From positions 62,001-126,000 of the forward strand of contig JAGVRJ010000012.1 of the NCBI GenBank assembly GCA_019059635.1: a stretch of 64,000 nt of DNA. Reading direction: 5' to 3'. The stretch is from Proales similis (lineage: Eukaryota > Rotifera > Eurotatoria > Ploima > Proalidae). Under the pieces are notes generated by a model that searched no databases, was not told where the DNA came from, and worked only from the letters and a program-made list of their open reading frames with translations. The translations under genes and the position numbers were made by a program. Below, piece by piece: positions 21,941-31,598 of the stretch. Numbering within the stretch: the first letter of the stretch is position 1; every line of letters starts with the position of its first letter.

Positions 21941-22998
21941 CCTGGCTGGGAACTTGATCTGTTGCTGGGCGCAGTCTAAGCTCGAATAAACAAAAGGTTA
22001 GTCACCAGGCGTTTGTTTAGAGCGATCTCAATTAAGAAATCAGAGCGCCATTCAGTCGGCGCGGCCTCACTCCCTCGCTCTCTCACATCTTAGGCCTATA
22101 CAAATGCGATTCAGTCGCAGTTGCGCTCTCTCTCGACTGCGCAAACGCTTTGTATAAGTGTTGCAACTCAAAGCACTAACGTTCAACTCTCGTTCGCTCG
22201 TCATCTCGTCGTAGTCTTCATTGTCGCCACTGTCGAGCGTGCTCTCTCTCTATCAGCGGCTATGTCCAACAAGAGAGACAAAGTTAATAACGAAACTCGC
22301 AGCCGAGCACAATTGGAAAAAGCGCCTCAAGTGGCTTAAGTGTCGAATATTAAACGGCCACTGGTCGAAACTTCGAATTGCGCCCAACGGGCGTGCTTGC
22401 ATCATGGAGGATAAGATTTATGTGCGCGATTCGAAAACGAGTCGATCCATCGTCATTTTGCTAGTCGCCGTCGTTGTTGTTGTTGTCGTCGTCGTCGTTC
22501 ATATGAACGAATTGAGGCTCGATGCGCGCCGAGCTCATTATTCCGTGCGTTAACCGTATGTGCCGCTTTGTCTGCTCGGCAACAATCCCGAGTCCAGGTG
22601 CGATGTCCTTAAGAGCTATTTTTTATTTCTTTCTATTTTGCCTGCTCGAACAAAACAGAGCGCCGAGAAGCTCATAACGAGCGGGCGTGGTCTTATCTAA
22701 CCGCAAAACTAACCAAAGAGGACAATTCGGCCGAGAGAAATGGCGTCTAATTTGAAACATATACCCTTGCTGAGACAACTCTGCCGCTCTCTGGAGTGCA
22801 TTGTTGCTTCATTCAAATACGCCGGCCTAGTCTTAGAAAAACAAATACTTTTGCGCTGCAGATGGCCGGAGAGCGGAAACTAGGACCAGAGCAAACGGTG
22901 GTCTCTTCTCTTTCAGAGCGACTCAAAATCTGAAATTGGAAAAGAATAGAAAGGAACACTTGTATGGCAGCCATGGCTAGAACGGTATAGGTTTATTT
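21941..22998. other. Intergenic region between PLK1 start and the CNB protein 3' end
   Basis: Contains the PLK1 promoter side and CT-rich and GTT/GTC-rich low-complexity stretches (about 22236-22250 and 22462-22500). Two plus-strand open frames here look like chance. A minus-strand AATAAA (plus TTTATT at about 22992) is just past the stop of the next gene. Confidence 0.5.
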
Positions 22999-25115
22999 TC
23001 ATTCATGACGAAAAGAGCGCCTGCTGCAGAGGGAATTATAGAGCGATTGTTTGAAGGCCGTCCAGCTCTCGGCGTTGTTAAGCTGCTGGCGCGCTTTTTG
23101 CTCGCCCACGTAGAGCTCGTCGTCGTCTGCCTAAAGCTCATGCATATGCAAATTCAACTGTTTCTGCGCTTAATCCAGTCTTGCTTTACTCTTACCGCAA
23201 TCTCGATCTTGCAAAGGGTGTGAACATCTGCGTGCCGTAGGAAATTGGCTTTGTTCACCAGTATGAGCTCTGTGTTTTCGGCGATCAGCGCTAATCTCTC
23301 TCTTTCGGGCTCGCTCGGTCGACTGCATTCGTACAAGGTTTTATAGAAATGCTTTTTAGGCTCGTCGGTCTTTTTCATTGAGTTCAATCCCTTTTTTTTA
23401 TGGTCAATTAGCTCTTTGTCTAATCCAAAAGCAAGTGAGTGCGTCTTGAGATAAGCTCACATGTATTTGACCCTGGCCAAGTATATCCACAATAACCAGA
23501 GCATCTCGAAGCTTCTCCTCTGCTTTGTGGCTCCATTCTTGGCCTCGGGCCGATGGAAGCCGAAACGAACGATCAGAGAACTGCATGCTCGTTTCAAGTT
23601 GGCTAGTTAGCCATTCAAATGACTCTTTAGAACCGGGAGTTGGCTTAGCGCCTGTTCGAAATGAACCAGTGCTGTCAATGCGAGGCAAAGAATCTTTTCT
23701 CGCCGCGTTTGTACTTTTCTTTCGTCTGATGATTTCAACGTTTGCTTTGATTAGGCGAAATTTAACGGGCGTAAGAACGGTTCCAAGTTGAATTTTGGTT
23801 ACTTGTGGTCCTTTTGAGAGGAGGCACAAAGAGCCGAGTAGAGTCCTCAGGCCAACTGGATTTCACCAAATTGGACGTGAGGAAGGAGTTTTCTTCGAAG
23901 CACGATTTTTCAAACTTTTCGAGAAAAAGCCGAAATTCTGCTTGCAATTACTTGAGCTTAAGAGCTTGTTCTCGACGCTCTGTCCCCATCGGTGTGAATC
24001 AGAATGGTCGAGCAGCTTGTACTTTTTTATGACCTTCAGCTTGCCCTGAATATCAGTTAGATTCGTCTGGTCGTTAGAAATTTTCTTTTCAAGAGGCTCA
24101 AACCGATTTGACTATGTAGAGCCAGTTCGAGAGCGCTGAATCGGTACAAACCACCTGGCTCGGTCTGAAACGAAGAGAAGCCTTGCTCATCTGAAAAAGA
24201 AGAGCTAAGCATGTAGGGCCTACCCATAATGGCGATAAAGGACCGCATCTTGATTATTCAGAAGACGTTCGATCGGATAAGTCTTGAACAAGTCGAGCGA
24301 GCGAATAAAATCAACCGGCAAGTGGTGATGAAAACGGCGTAGTACAAGAAGGTCTTCCAGAGTCAAGGTGAACACTTCAGTAACACCCCTGGAGAAGAGG
24401 AGAGATTGACGAGCTTCACTCTGCTCAACTTCATTCGGCTGCAATGAGCGTTAGGGTTTAGATGATCGAGTCCAAGCAAAATAGTCAAAGAGAAGACGAA
24501 TACTTGGGTGCACTGGCCTTTAGTCAATTGACCATTCGGTTTTAATAGACTGCCATTTGATAGGTACAAGCATCTGACCATTTGTATTTTGCCTGAAATC
24601 ACGTGATAGATTCGACTTGCCGGTCGCTCGTCCCAGGCAATCAGTCGTTCGTTTTCAAATCTTTGCAGGCAAGTTAGAATGCAGGAAGAGGAGGAGGAGA
24701 AACACTGAATGGCATGTACTTTTCATAGCTAACGCGGCGAGCAAGCTCTTGCTCCATTGCCTTCGGAATGATGGTTTGGAAAACATTATATCGTCGAAGG
24801 AAGAATGTAATCTTAAGCGAGCGTCGTCTCAGAAGAGCACCATTAAAGAGAGTGTCAGTCTTAAATGAAACCTTTGTCAGACATTTTGCATCCCTCTCTT
24901 CACTGGGCAGTGAAATCGCTTTGACGCAGTCTGGAGTGAGCTGCGATTTACTCGAAATGAGACTTCAACTTGAACAAGCATTAATTGACTCACAATAACA
25001 CTTACCGAGCACTTTGACTCGTGCAGTTCTCTGATTCCTTTGAGCCGCCTGTCCGGATCATCAACGCACTCAAGTTTGGCCTGAAAAGTTCCGAGCCATT
25101 CGACAGGAAAATATC
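22999..25115 (-). CDS. Cyclic nucleotide-binding domain protein, CNBD2-like
   Basis: Likely cAMP/cGMP-binding or CNB-fold protein; the role of CNBD2 in sperm is family knowledge only. Reading downwards: an exon at about 25115-25008 (DDPDRRLKGIRELHESKCS), then LTPDCVKAISLPSEERDAK and RRVSYEK, an intron, then the CNB core FENERLIAWDERPASRIYH followed by VISGKIQMV, a match to the beta-roll. After a 67-nt intron the domain continues with VTEVFTLTLEDLLVLRRF and DFIRSLDLFKTYPIERLL, similar in order to CNBD2. Further exons (24240-23150) are less conserved. The last one (about 23140-23001) ends CSRRSFRHE with a TGA and an AATAAA right after it. The phosphate-binding cassette (usually FGExALL..PRxAT) is not recognisable, so ligand binding is doubtful. 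The N-terminus is unresolved: no clear ATG precedes the first exon. Confidence 0.6.
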
Positions 25116-26145
25116 TTTGTTGATCGATTGATCAACGAAGGCGAATGAATGAGGAATCGACGTTTGTCTCACTTTCTTCTGATCAACAGAGCCTTGATGA
25201 CTTTGAGTATTAGACGGCTTAAGTGCCTAAATCGGCCTAAAGGCTGAAGGGAGCTAGATTGCATTCGAAACAGCGAACAATCCGAATCGTTGCGATTTCA
25301 TCTGAAATATCAAGCAATGCAATTATCACGAAATGAATGAATAATCGTTGCTGCTCGCTTGACTTTTGAATTATTGCAATATCTGCCGATTAGCTCTGAT
25401 GCAACTGGAGCGGCAGACTGGCGCTTGTTTTAGCCGGTGGGGTCAATAGAAACGAAACAAGCAAGCAATCTTTTTCTTCTGCATTAAAAGGCTTCGCATT
25501 AGACGTGTGTCACCAGCCGGTTTATGCCGAAACCAAAACGAGCCTGCAATCGGAGGTGTCGGAATTAAGTTAGACATGGCGACACCTCTTGTTCACGATC
25601 AACTCGGTAATTCACTAAAGCAGACCTTCAAGTGAGCTCAAGCGCACAAATTCCAGAGACGAAGCAAAAACAAAAGCCAGACTGCTCAACTGATTTGCAT
25701 AGAAGTTGATCGAGCGACACGGCGCCGAAAATACTCAGAAAAGAAAAACATGCGCGCCGTGCCGCGTCGAGAGTGTCAAGTCGCTAGCTTTAATCAAGGA
25801 TATCGCAGTAAACGTGTGTAAAGATTTCCAATCGATTTCATTCATTCCATCGTATTGCCTCTACTTGAAACTCTGCTTCGTCTCGTATTAGCCTTGGTGC
25901 CGATTAGAAGTGTTTGGGCCAAATATTTGCTTTGATTAATTTTTATTTGTTGAAAAAAAAAGTTTACAGTCAAGAGAGGCAATGTGTGTGGCAGGGGAGA
26001 GAAAAAGAGAGGTAGAGAGAGTGGCAGAGAGAGAGAGAGAGCAAGGTAGAGAGGAAAGGCGTAATTAAGGAGACTAAGTGAGCAAGAGTAGCAGAAGTTG
26101 AATGAATCAATGAGCAAGAGGAAAGTTGGGCGCAAATATTTGAAA
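25116..26145. other. Intergenic region upstream of the CNB gene and downstream of the lipocalin
   Basis: No confident coding exon, although the missing 5' exon of the CNB protein could lie here. A GA tract at about 26026-26041 and a minus-strand AATAAA (plus TTTATT 25942-25947), about 200 nt past the lipocalin stop, are visible. Confidence 0.5.
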
Positions 26146-27052
26146 TTAAATGCAGCCGATCTGCTCTGTGGCCTGATAACTTGCACTACTCACACCCGCT
26201 CTGCCTAGCACATCTAGAAGACGATTCTTACTCTCCTCGCTCAAGTAAGGCTTCCTTGACAACAGCCAAAAGTACTCAAAGTGAAGCAGATTCAAGTACT
26301 CGCTGCAAGACCAGATCAACGCCTTGTCCGGGTCTGCGTACAAAATCCTGTTTATAACGGCGGATAATCGCTGATTAACAAGATAATAATAAAGAAGAAG
26401 ATGCGATCAAAAACCAACCAGTAGGGAATGGTGATGTTGGTACCTAAGCATCAGAAGGGCAAATTTAAATGTCAATCGTGTTTTCAACCGATTTTATCAA
26501 CTCACATACCAAACAGGCTGAGAGGATACTTGAGGCTTAATTTAGCCTTGTCTTGACTGTTTTCCAACACGACCAGGGCGTCGAGCCGAATGTCGCGATT
26601 CAGATTTCTAGAAATTGTTTTGTTAGATAAGCTGGAGCTGTGCATTAAGAGCTAAAGGTTGAGCTACTTGAAAAAGGCGTTGCTGCTCAATTTGAAATGG
26701 TCGCCAACGAAACTGAGCTCGAGCTGATTGCATTTTGTGTTGGACAAGATAATTATTGGGTTCTTGCCGATTTCGTACCATTTGCCACTGAACTTTAAAC
26801 AATTTTGTGTAAGAATGACGAATAGGAGCTCGCAGGCAGAGAAGCGGCTAAAAGGTTAACAGTCGACGCTCGTACCGTGCTCTCTTCGAAATTTCGCTCG
26901 ACATTCACCATCGGACACTTTCCGAGGCGAACAACATCGGCACGAATTGGCGAAATGTTGACAAGCAGCACCAAGCACAGAAGATGCCGAGGGGTAAATT
27001 TGTAATTTAGACTGAAGCCACAGCCCCGATTCTTTCTTATCGCTGAGTTCAT
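26146..27052 (-). CDS. Apolipoprotein D-like lipocalin, secreted
   Basis: Small extracellular carrier of hydrophobic ligands. Exon 1 starts at the ATG at 27052-27050 and encodes a basic stretch and a hydrophobic signal peptide (LLCLVLLVNISPIRA), then GKCPMVNVERNFEES, the ApoD-type strand A with its first Cys. The next exon has the lipocalin GxW signature, FSGKWYEIGKNP, plus SNTKCNQLEL. Later exons give LDALVVLENSQDKAKLSLKY, NITIPYW, then YADPDKALIWSCSE and FEYFWLLSRKP (the ApoD-like YxxALVYSC..YFWILxR block). The last exon closes with a helix and the terminal Cys in QIGCI. Four cysteines can form the two ApoD disulphides. Four or five exons with short introns. Ligand unknown. Close to family length (about 190-200 residues). 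Confidence 0.85.
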
Positions 27053-27464
27053 TCTGGTCCGCTTTTTTGTTTGCTGTGAGTCGGTGCTCTTGTGTGTGCG
27101 CGTGTGTGTCTTCTGGAAAGAAATGAGAAAAAACGGAAAAAATTAAAACAGAAGATTTCAAGTAGAAGCGGATAACGCGACCACACCTAAGAAATTCGAA
27201 AGTGAAAGGGCAAAGAAGGCGAGCAGGTCGGTGTTCTAATATGCCTGATTGATTGATTGATTGATCGAATGAGGACACGCGATAGCGATGAGGATTAGCC
27301 GGGGCGGATTAGGCACGTTTTTGAAGATGATATGACTTGTGTGTCCGACAGAGAGAGAGAGAGAAGGAGAAATATTCAATTTAATTTATTCAAAAGTCAA
27401 ATTTAAACGCGATCACTGCGGCCTTATTATCGGGGCCAAGAGTTGTTCTCAATGCAAGATTAGA
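27053..27464. other. Intergenic region between lipocalin start and ZFAND2-like 3' end
   Basis: Contains a GA tract (27350-27364), a GATT tetranucleotide run near 27246-27265, and a minus-strand AATAAA (plus TTTATT 27385-27390), 75 nt past the ZFAND2-like stop. Confidence 0.55.
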
Positions 27465-28572
27465 CTAATTGATTGAACACGATTTATCAGTTGTGTTTTC
27501 ACGCTCAGATCTGCGCTGCTGCTCTAGACGATGCTCCTGTTCACTGAGGGCGATCGCACGCGCCAACATCTCGTCGGCGTTCTCCTCTTCCTCTTCCGCC
27601 CGCGGTTTCCTATTCCTTAATTGTTAATAACAAATGAGCCTGGCGGTAAACCAATAAAAATAATCAGCTTGTTGGCCTACTGCTCTGCTAATGCCGAGAG
27701 TCGAATGGCCTGCTCGAGCGCCTCGCTATCGGTCTAAAAAAGCGTGAACGAATTAGCTTATAATCTCTGGGCAGAGCGGGGGAGAGAGAGAGAGAGTGAG
27801 CGAGGCCGCGGTTCGATACCATTGAGCTTGGTTGAATGCTGGCCAGATTGGCTCGGCGATTATTAGCAGAAGCGGTCGTACTGGCCGGCCGAGCTCGAGT
27901 GTTGGCGAAGAAATCGAGCCGCTTCTGGTTGATGGCTCTTACTGTGTCCGTTGCTCTAGAGCTGGTGGTTGCGGCCGACGATGAATGGGGACGACAATCG
28001 TGGTCGCTCTCGTGACGATGACGGATACAGTAATTGAGCTTGCATTGTTGACAAGTGAATGGAATGAGCTGATGAGCAATTCAATAAGGCTTGAGCGAGC
28101 AAACACGCATTTATTATTCAGGCGCGCTTACTTCTTTTTGCTTGCAGCCTTTTTTCGAGCATCGATTGCTATAAATGCGTCGGCGTCTCTCTTCGGCCGG
28201 GTCCGAGCGGCAGTCACGATCAATGTGGGCGGACATGGCGATGTCGGGCAGCTCGTTTCTGTTCCTAGGCGGCACCGGTTCACTACAGAGCGGACAGAGA
28301 GGAACTTGCACATCGCGGCGCCTCTCGCAGCCGTGCTTTTCGTAGCCAATGTGATCTTTGCTGCAAACAGTTTCACTTGTCTCATCTCCATTTCTATTTC
28401 GACTATGGTCAAATTTCTTACCAAAGCACTTTGCTGCAAGAGTCGCACTTAAAAGGCAGGAAGTCTTGACGGCTCTAGATTAAACGAGCGGCACTCGAAA
28501 TCGACGTCGAACGTTACCAAGCATTTTGCAGCTGCTCTCTTGGCAGTGGGCACCCAAATGCGGAAACTCCAT
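27465..28572 (-). CDS. AN1-type zinc finger protein, ZFAND2 (AIRAP/AIRAPL) family
   Basis: Proteasome/p97-associated ubiquitin-binding stress protein (family role). Starts MEFPHLGAHCQESSCKML (ATG 28572-28570), the exact ZFAND2 opening. Exon 2 gives DFLPFKCDSCSKVLW; exon 3 gives SKDHIGYEKHGCERRRDVQV, then PLCPLCSEPVP, DIAMSAHIDRDCRSDP and NRCSKKGCKQKE; exon 4 gives IPFTCQQCKLNYCIRHRHES and DHDCR. These supply two AN1 zinc fingers with their Cys/His ligands. A Ser/Ala/Thr linker follows, then two ubiquitin-interacting motifs: SEALEQAIRLSALAEQ and ADEMLARAIALSEQEHR. The protein ends Lys-Ser-Cys-Ser-Ile-Asn, a CaaX-like tail, as in the prenylated AIRAPL branch. Six exons; the stop is TAG at 27467-27465. 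Confidence 0.92.
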
Positions 28573-29646
28573 TTTTCTCCTTCTCCCCAGACGAGCGCCG
28601 TCAAATAGATGGGCTTTCAAATCATTTGCATATTTTCGTTCGTATTATAATTTTATTCAAACCCATATGTACATGGTCGAGCGCTCTGCGCATAGCCCTG
28701 TTTGGCCGACCAAACACACAGAAAGAGAAGGGAAAGCGTTTAGCTGATAGGAGCCGGCGCAGGCTGACGCCAGCATCAGCTTGCCGCACCTATTCCTGTG
28801 CTCATGTTTCTAGTTAGACGAACAGCCCACTCGAACTGTCTCGCTCTTTTATTTTGTTGCATTCATGCAGCACATTTGTGCGTTGCTTTAACCTTTGTTC
28901 GGCGGTGCCATCTTAACTTGATCAATCTCTTGCGTGCGAATCGCTTAAACCAGTTCGCGTCACCAGCGTCAGAGTCTTGCTTAAGCTGCAATCGGCTCCA
29001 GTCTAGCTTTATGGCTATTCTCTTGTTTTAGATATGCAAGGGCTTTCGAATTGACCAGCAGCCAACAGACACTCGAATCCGACAAAAGCGCATCTGGACA
29101 ACGACAAGCGACATCTTGCAAATAAGTAAGTGAAGCGTGCGATTTAGCCAACTTGGGTCAATGATCTAAATGGCCGCCTCATGACGTTGTTTGTGCTCAC
29201 TCAAGCCTGCGTTTCAGTCTGCTTGCCTTCCTCGTTCGTGCGTGGTCACGCCCGAGCGTGCATTTGCGCTTCCTGCCCTCTTTTCTTTACGCTTGTATGT
29301 GAATTCATTCGTAACGAGCCTTGACTAGCCAGGCTTGCTCTAGGCGTTCGTTCTACTTGACAACGAGATGTGCTTGTTAGTCCCAAGCACGGTCCGAGCG
29401 TGTTGGAGTGGATTGACCTTAATATTTGGAAAAATCAAGAAAGCCATTCAGAGCGAGCGAATGAAACGCGCATACAGAGAAATAAAGAGACAACGACAGG
29501 GCGAGTGTGTCAGAGAAAGAGAGAGACATAGATAGACAGAGAAAGAAAGCGAGAAAGAGACGAGCAGAGCGCCATTTAATAATAAGAAGAGTGTCAGCAG
29601 ATAAAAACTTTGCTTTAGTCAGAGTCAGTGGGCAGAAAACAAAGAC
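28573..29646. other. Divergent promoter region between ZFAND2-like gene and amphiphysin
   Basis: Noncoding; it should contain both promoters. A purine-rich GA/GAA stretch lies at about 29510-29565. AGATAAAAAC at about 29598 is a weak TATA-like element before the amphiphysin ATG, with TCAG-type initiators near 29618-29627. Confidence 0.5.
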
Positions 29647-31263
29647 ATGAGTTCGAACAAATCGTCACGATTGAGGTATGCGCAGTCGTTTCAGGCGGCT
29701 CGCTGCTCGACCAGGGGACGAGAGACCAATGTGGGAGAGCTGAGCGGGCTGCGAAGTAGACTAGGCGATCTGATGCGGTTATCAACAGGCGAGGAAGGCG
29801 CAGCGGGCACAGGCGCCAAGTCAATGCGTGCACATCTTAACCATTCGGCTTTAAGCTCTCATTTCGTCATGATGCCGTCAGTAACGTCGAAACTGAAGAA
29901 AAATCTGGCTCGGACAAAGGAAAAATTTCTGCAAGGCATCGGCAAGAACGATCGAACGAGCGACGAGTGCTTCGACACTTACGTGAACAACTTCGAACAG
30001 CAGCATGCCCAGGCCAGTCGGCTGGCCAAAGAGCTAAACAAGTATTTGCAGAGCTTGCGTGAGACGCAGAAAGCCAGCAAGGCCTTCTACGACACTCTGA
30101 TGGAAACGTACGAGCCAGAGTGGTTTGAAAGTCGCCAATTTCACGACGGCCTCTCGCAAATGGAGTTCAAGTGGATTGACTATATGACACGTTTGACCAA
30201 CGACGTTCAGCAGCCACTCTTGGCCTATCTGAACGAGTTTCCCGAGCTCAAGAAGAAAATCGAGAAGCGTCAGAATCGACTGCTGGACTTTGACAACGCT
30301 CGGCATACGCTGGAAGGAGCGCAGAACAAGACATTGAGAAAACAGCTGAGCAACACGGCCCAGCATGGCGCATCGCTTGGCTCGCCGGCGACCAGTCCCT
30401 CTTCTACTGATCAATTGACCAAGCTGACCAAACTGAAAATCGAGCTCGAGGATAAGCAGCACGTCTACGAAGATATAAATCAGATGTTGTGCATGGCGCT
30501 GCCAGTTCTCTACGAGGATCGGGTCAAATTCTATGCGTCGCTATTCCAAACGTTCTTTCACACCGAAACCGACTTTCATTCAGAATGTGTGGTGGTCAAC
30601 TCTCAGATGGACGAGATATGCGAGCGTCTATCGAGTAAGAGTGCAACTGTAGAAAGATCTACTCTCAACTCGACAGATTCGGCCCGAGAGGAGAACGTGG
30701 CCACCAACACAGTGAGCAGTCGCAATCAGTTTGAAGAGGTGCGCGACATGATCGACGACGAAGAAACAAATGCTGATAACGAGGAGAGAAGCGCACCACA
30801 GATCGAACCAACTGCAAATTCAAGAGACCAACAAGTATCGTCTGAATTTATTCCGACGCCCGGCGACGATGAGGACGATGCCGGCTCGAATGAGGACGAA
30901 GTGCGTGTAACGAGGTCTTCAACTCACGATTCGTCGTCTAGTTCGAGTCAATCGATTGGCAAAGAAGCGAGTAAACCGAACAGCGGCAACAATTCAGTGC
31001 ACAAGAGTGAGATAGAAAGCGAATACCAGCCAAACAGGAGCAATCGAGCTGAACCGCACTACATCTACCAAGTTCGAGCGACATTTGCATACGAGGCCAA
31101 AGAGATGGACGAGCTGACTTTTGTCAAAGACGATGTTATCTATGTGGTCGAAGGAACTGAGAGTGAGAAGGAAGACCTGGACGATGGCTGGCTAATTGGC
31201 GTTCACCGGGAGACCAAACTGCGCGGCCTATTTCCAGAAAATTTCACTCGCCGATTAAGCTAA
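29647..31263 (+). CDS. Amph: Amphiphysin (BAR domain plus SH3), single exon
   Basis: Membrane-curving protein of endocytosis or T-tubules (family role). The BAR domain spans about residues 85-330: ARTKEKFLQGIGKNDRTSDE, the typical amphiphysin start, then a long helical region with YEPEW, WIDYMTRL and RLLDFDNARHTLE, through LPVLYEDRVKFYASLFQTFF. The middle (about 330-465) is acidic and Ser-rich with no clathrin/AP2 motif that I can see. The C-terminal SH3 reads YQVRATFAYEAKEMDELTF, EDLDDGWLIGV and GLFPENFTRRL. Two points are unusual: the whole gene is one exon, and about 85 residues precede the BAR domain where amphiphysins usually have about 10; a downstream Met (MMPSVTSKL) could be the true start. 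AATAAA at 31456-31461 ends the transcript. Confidence 0.92.
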   Translation: MSSNKSSRLRYAQSFQAARCSTRGRETNVGELSGLRSRLGDLMRLSTGEEGAAGTGAKSMRAHLNHSALSSHFVMMPSVTSKLKKNLARTKEKFLQGIGKNDRTSDECFDTYVNNFEQQHAQASRLAKELNKYLQSLRETQKASKAFYDTLMETYEPEWFESRQFHDGLSQMEFKWIDYMTRLTNDVQQPLLAYLNEFPELKKKIEKRQNRLLDFDNARHTLEGAQNKTLRKQLSNTAQHGASLGSPATSPSSTDQLTKLTKLKIELEDKQHVYEDINQMLCMALPVLYEDRVKFYASLFQTFFHTETDFHSECVVVNSQMDEICERLSSKSATVERSTLNSTDSAREENVATNTVSSRNQFEEVRDMIDDEETNADNEERSAPQIEPTANSRDQQVSSEFIPTPGDDEDDAGSNEDEVRVTRSSTHDSSSSSSQSIGKEASKPNSGNNSVHKSEIESEYQPNRSNRAEPHYIYQVRATFAYEAKEMDELTFVKDDVIYVVEGTESEKEDLDDGWLIGVHRETKLRGLFPENFTRRLS

Positions 31264-31598
31264 ATCCAATTTACTCCGCACCTCTTGAGCTTCACCTTTT
31301 TCGCTTCATTTTCTTTGTCGTTTCTTATTATTTTTAACAATATCTATTTATGTGCAATTTAAAAATGCGTGTGCTTACGAATGCGCTTCAGAGAGTGATA
31401 GACTGGATGCAATGACTTGATTTCACGTCAGAGTTAGTTTGGAAGTTTTGTGTTAAATAAAAGCAAAATAAAACGAAACTTATAATTCAATTCTAACCAG
31501 TAGGATAGAGTCAAGAAGCGAGATTGTTTTTTTTTCTTTTTTTTTAATAAAAACGTTTAAAAGTAAACGCAACGAGAAAGAGTCTCCTACACTTGGGA
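31264..31598. other. Convergent 3' region between amphiphysin and RUFY
   Basis: Only UTR-like AT-rich sequence; plus-strand AATAAA at 31456-31461 and a T-rich run at about 31526-31545. Confidence 0.6.

Noticed and set aside
22221-22553. 110-residue plus-strand open frame with a Val-rich run
   Set aside because: The Val run is the translation of a GTT/GTC repeat; no other sign of coding.
26856-27278. 140-residue minus-strand frame overlapping the lipocalin start
   Set aside because: Different frame from the signal peptide and strand A of the lipocalin, with no features of its own.
27985-28452. 155-residue open frame on the plus strand
   Set aside because: It is antisense to the ZFAND2-like exons, which have clear zinc-finger motifs.
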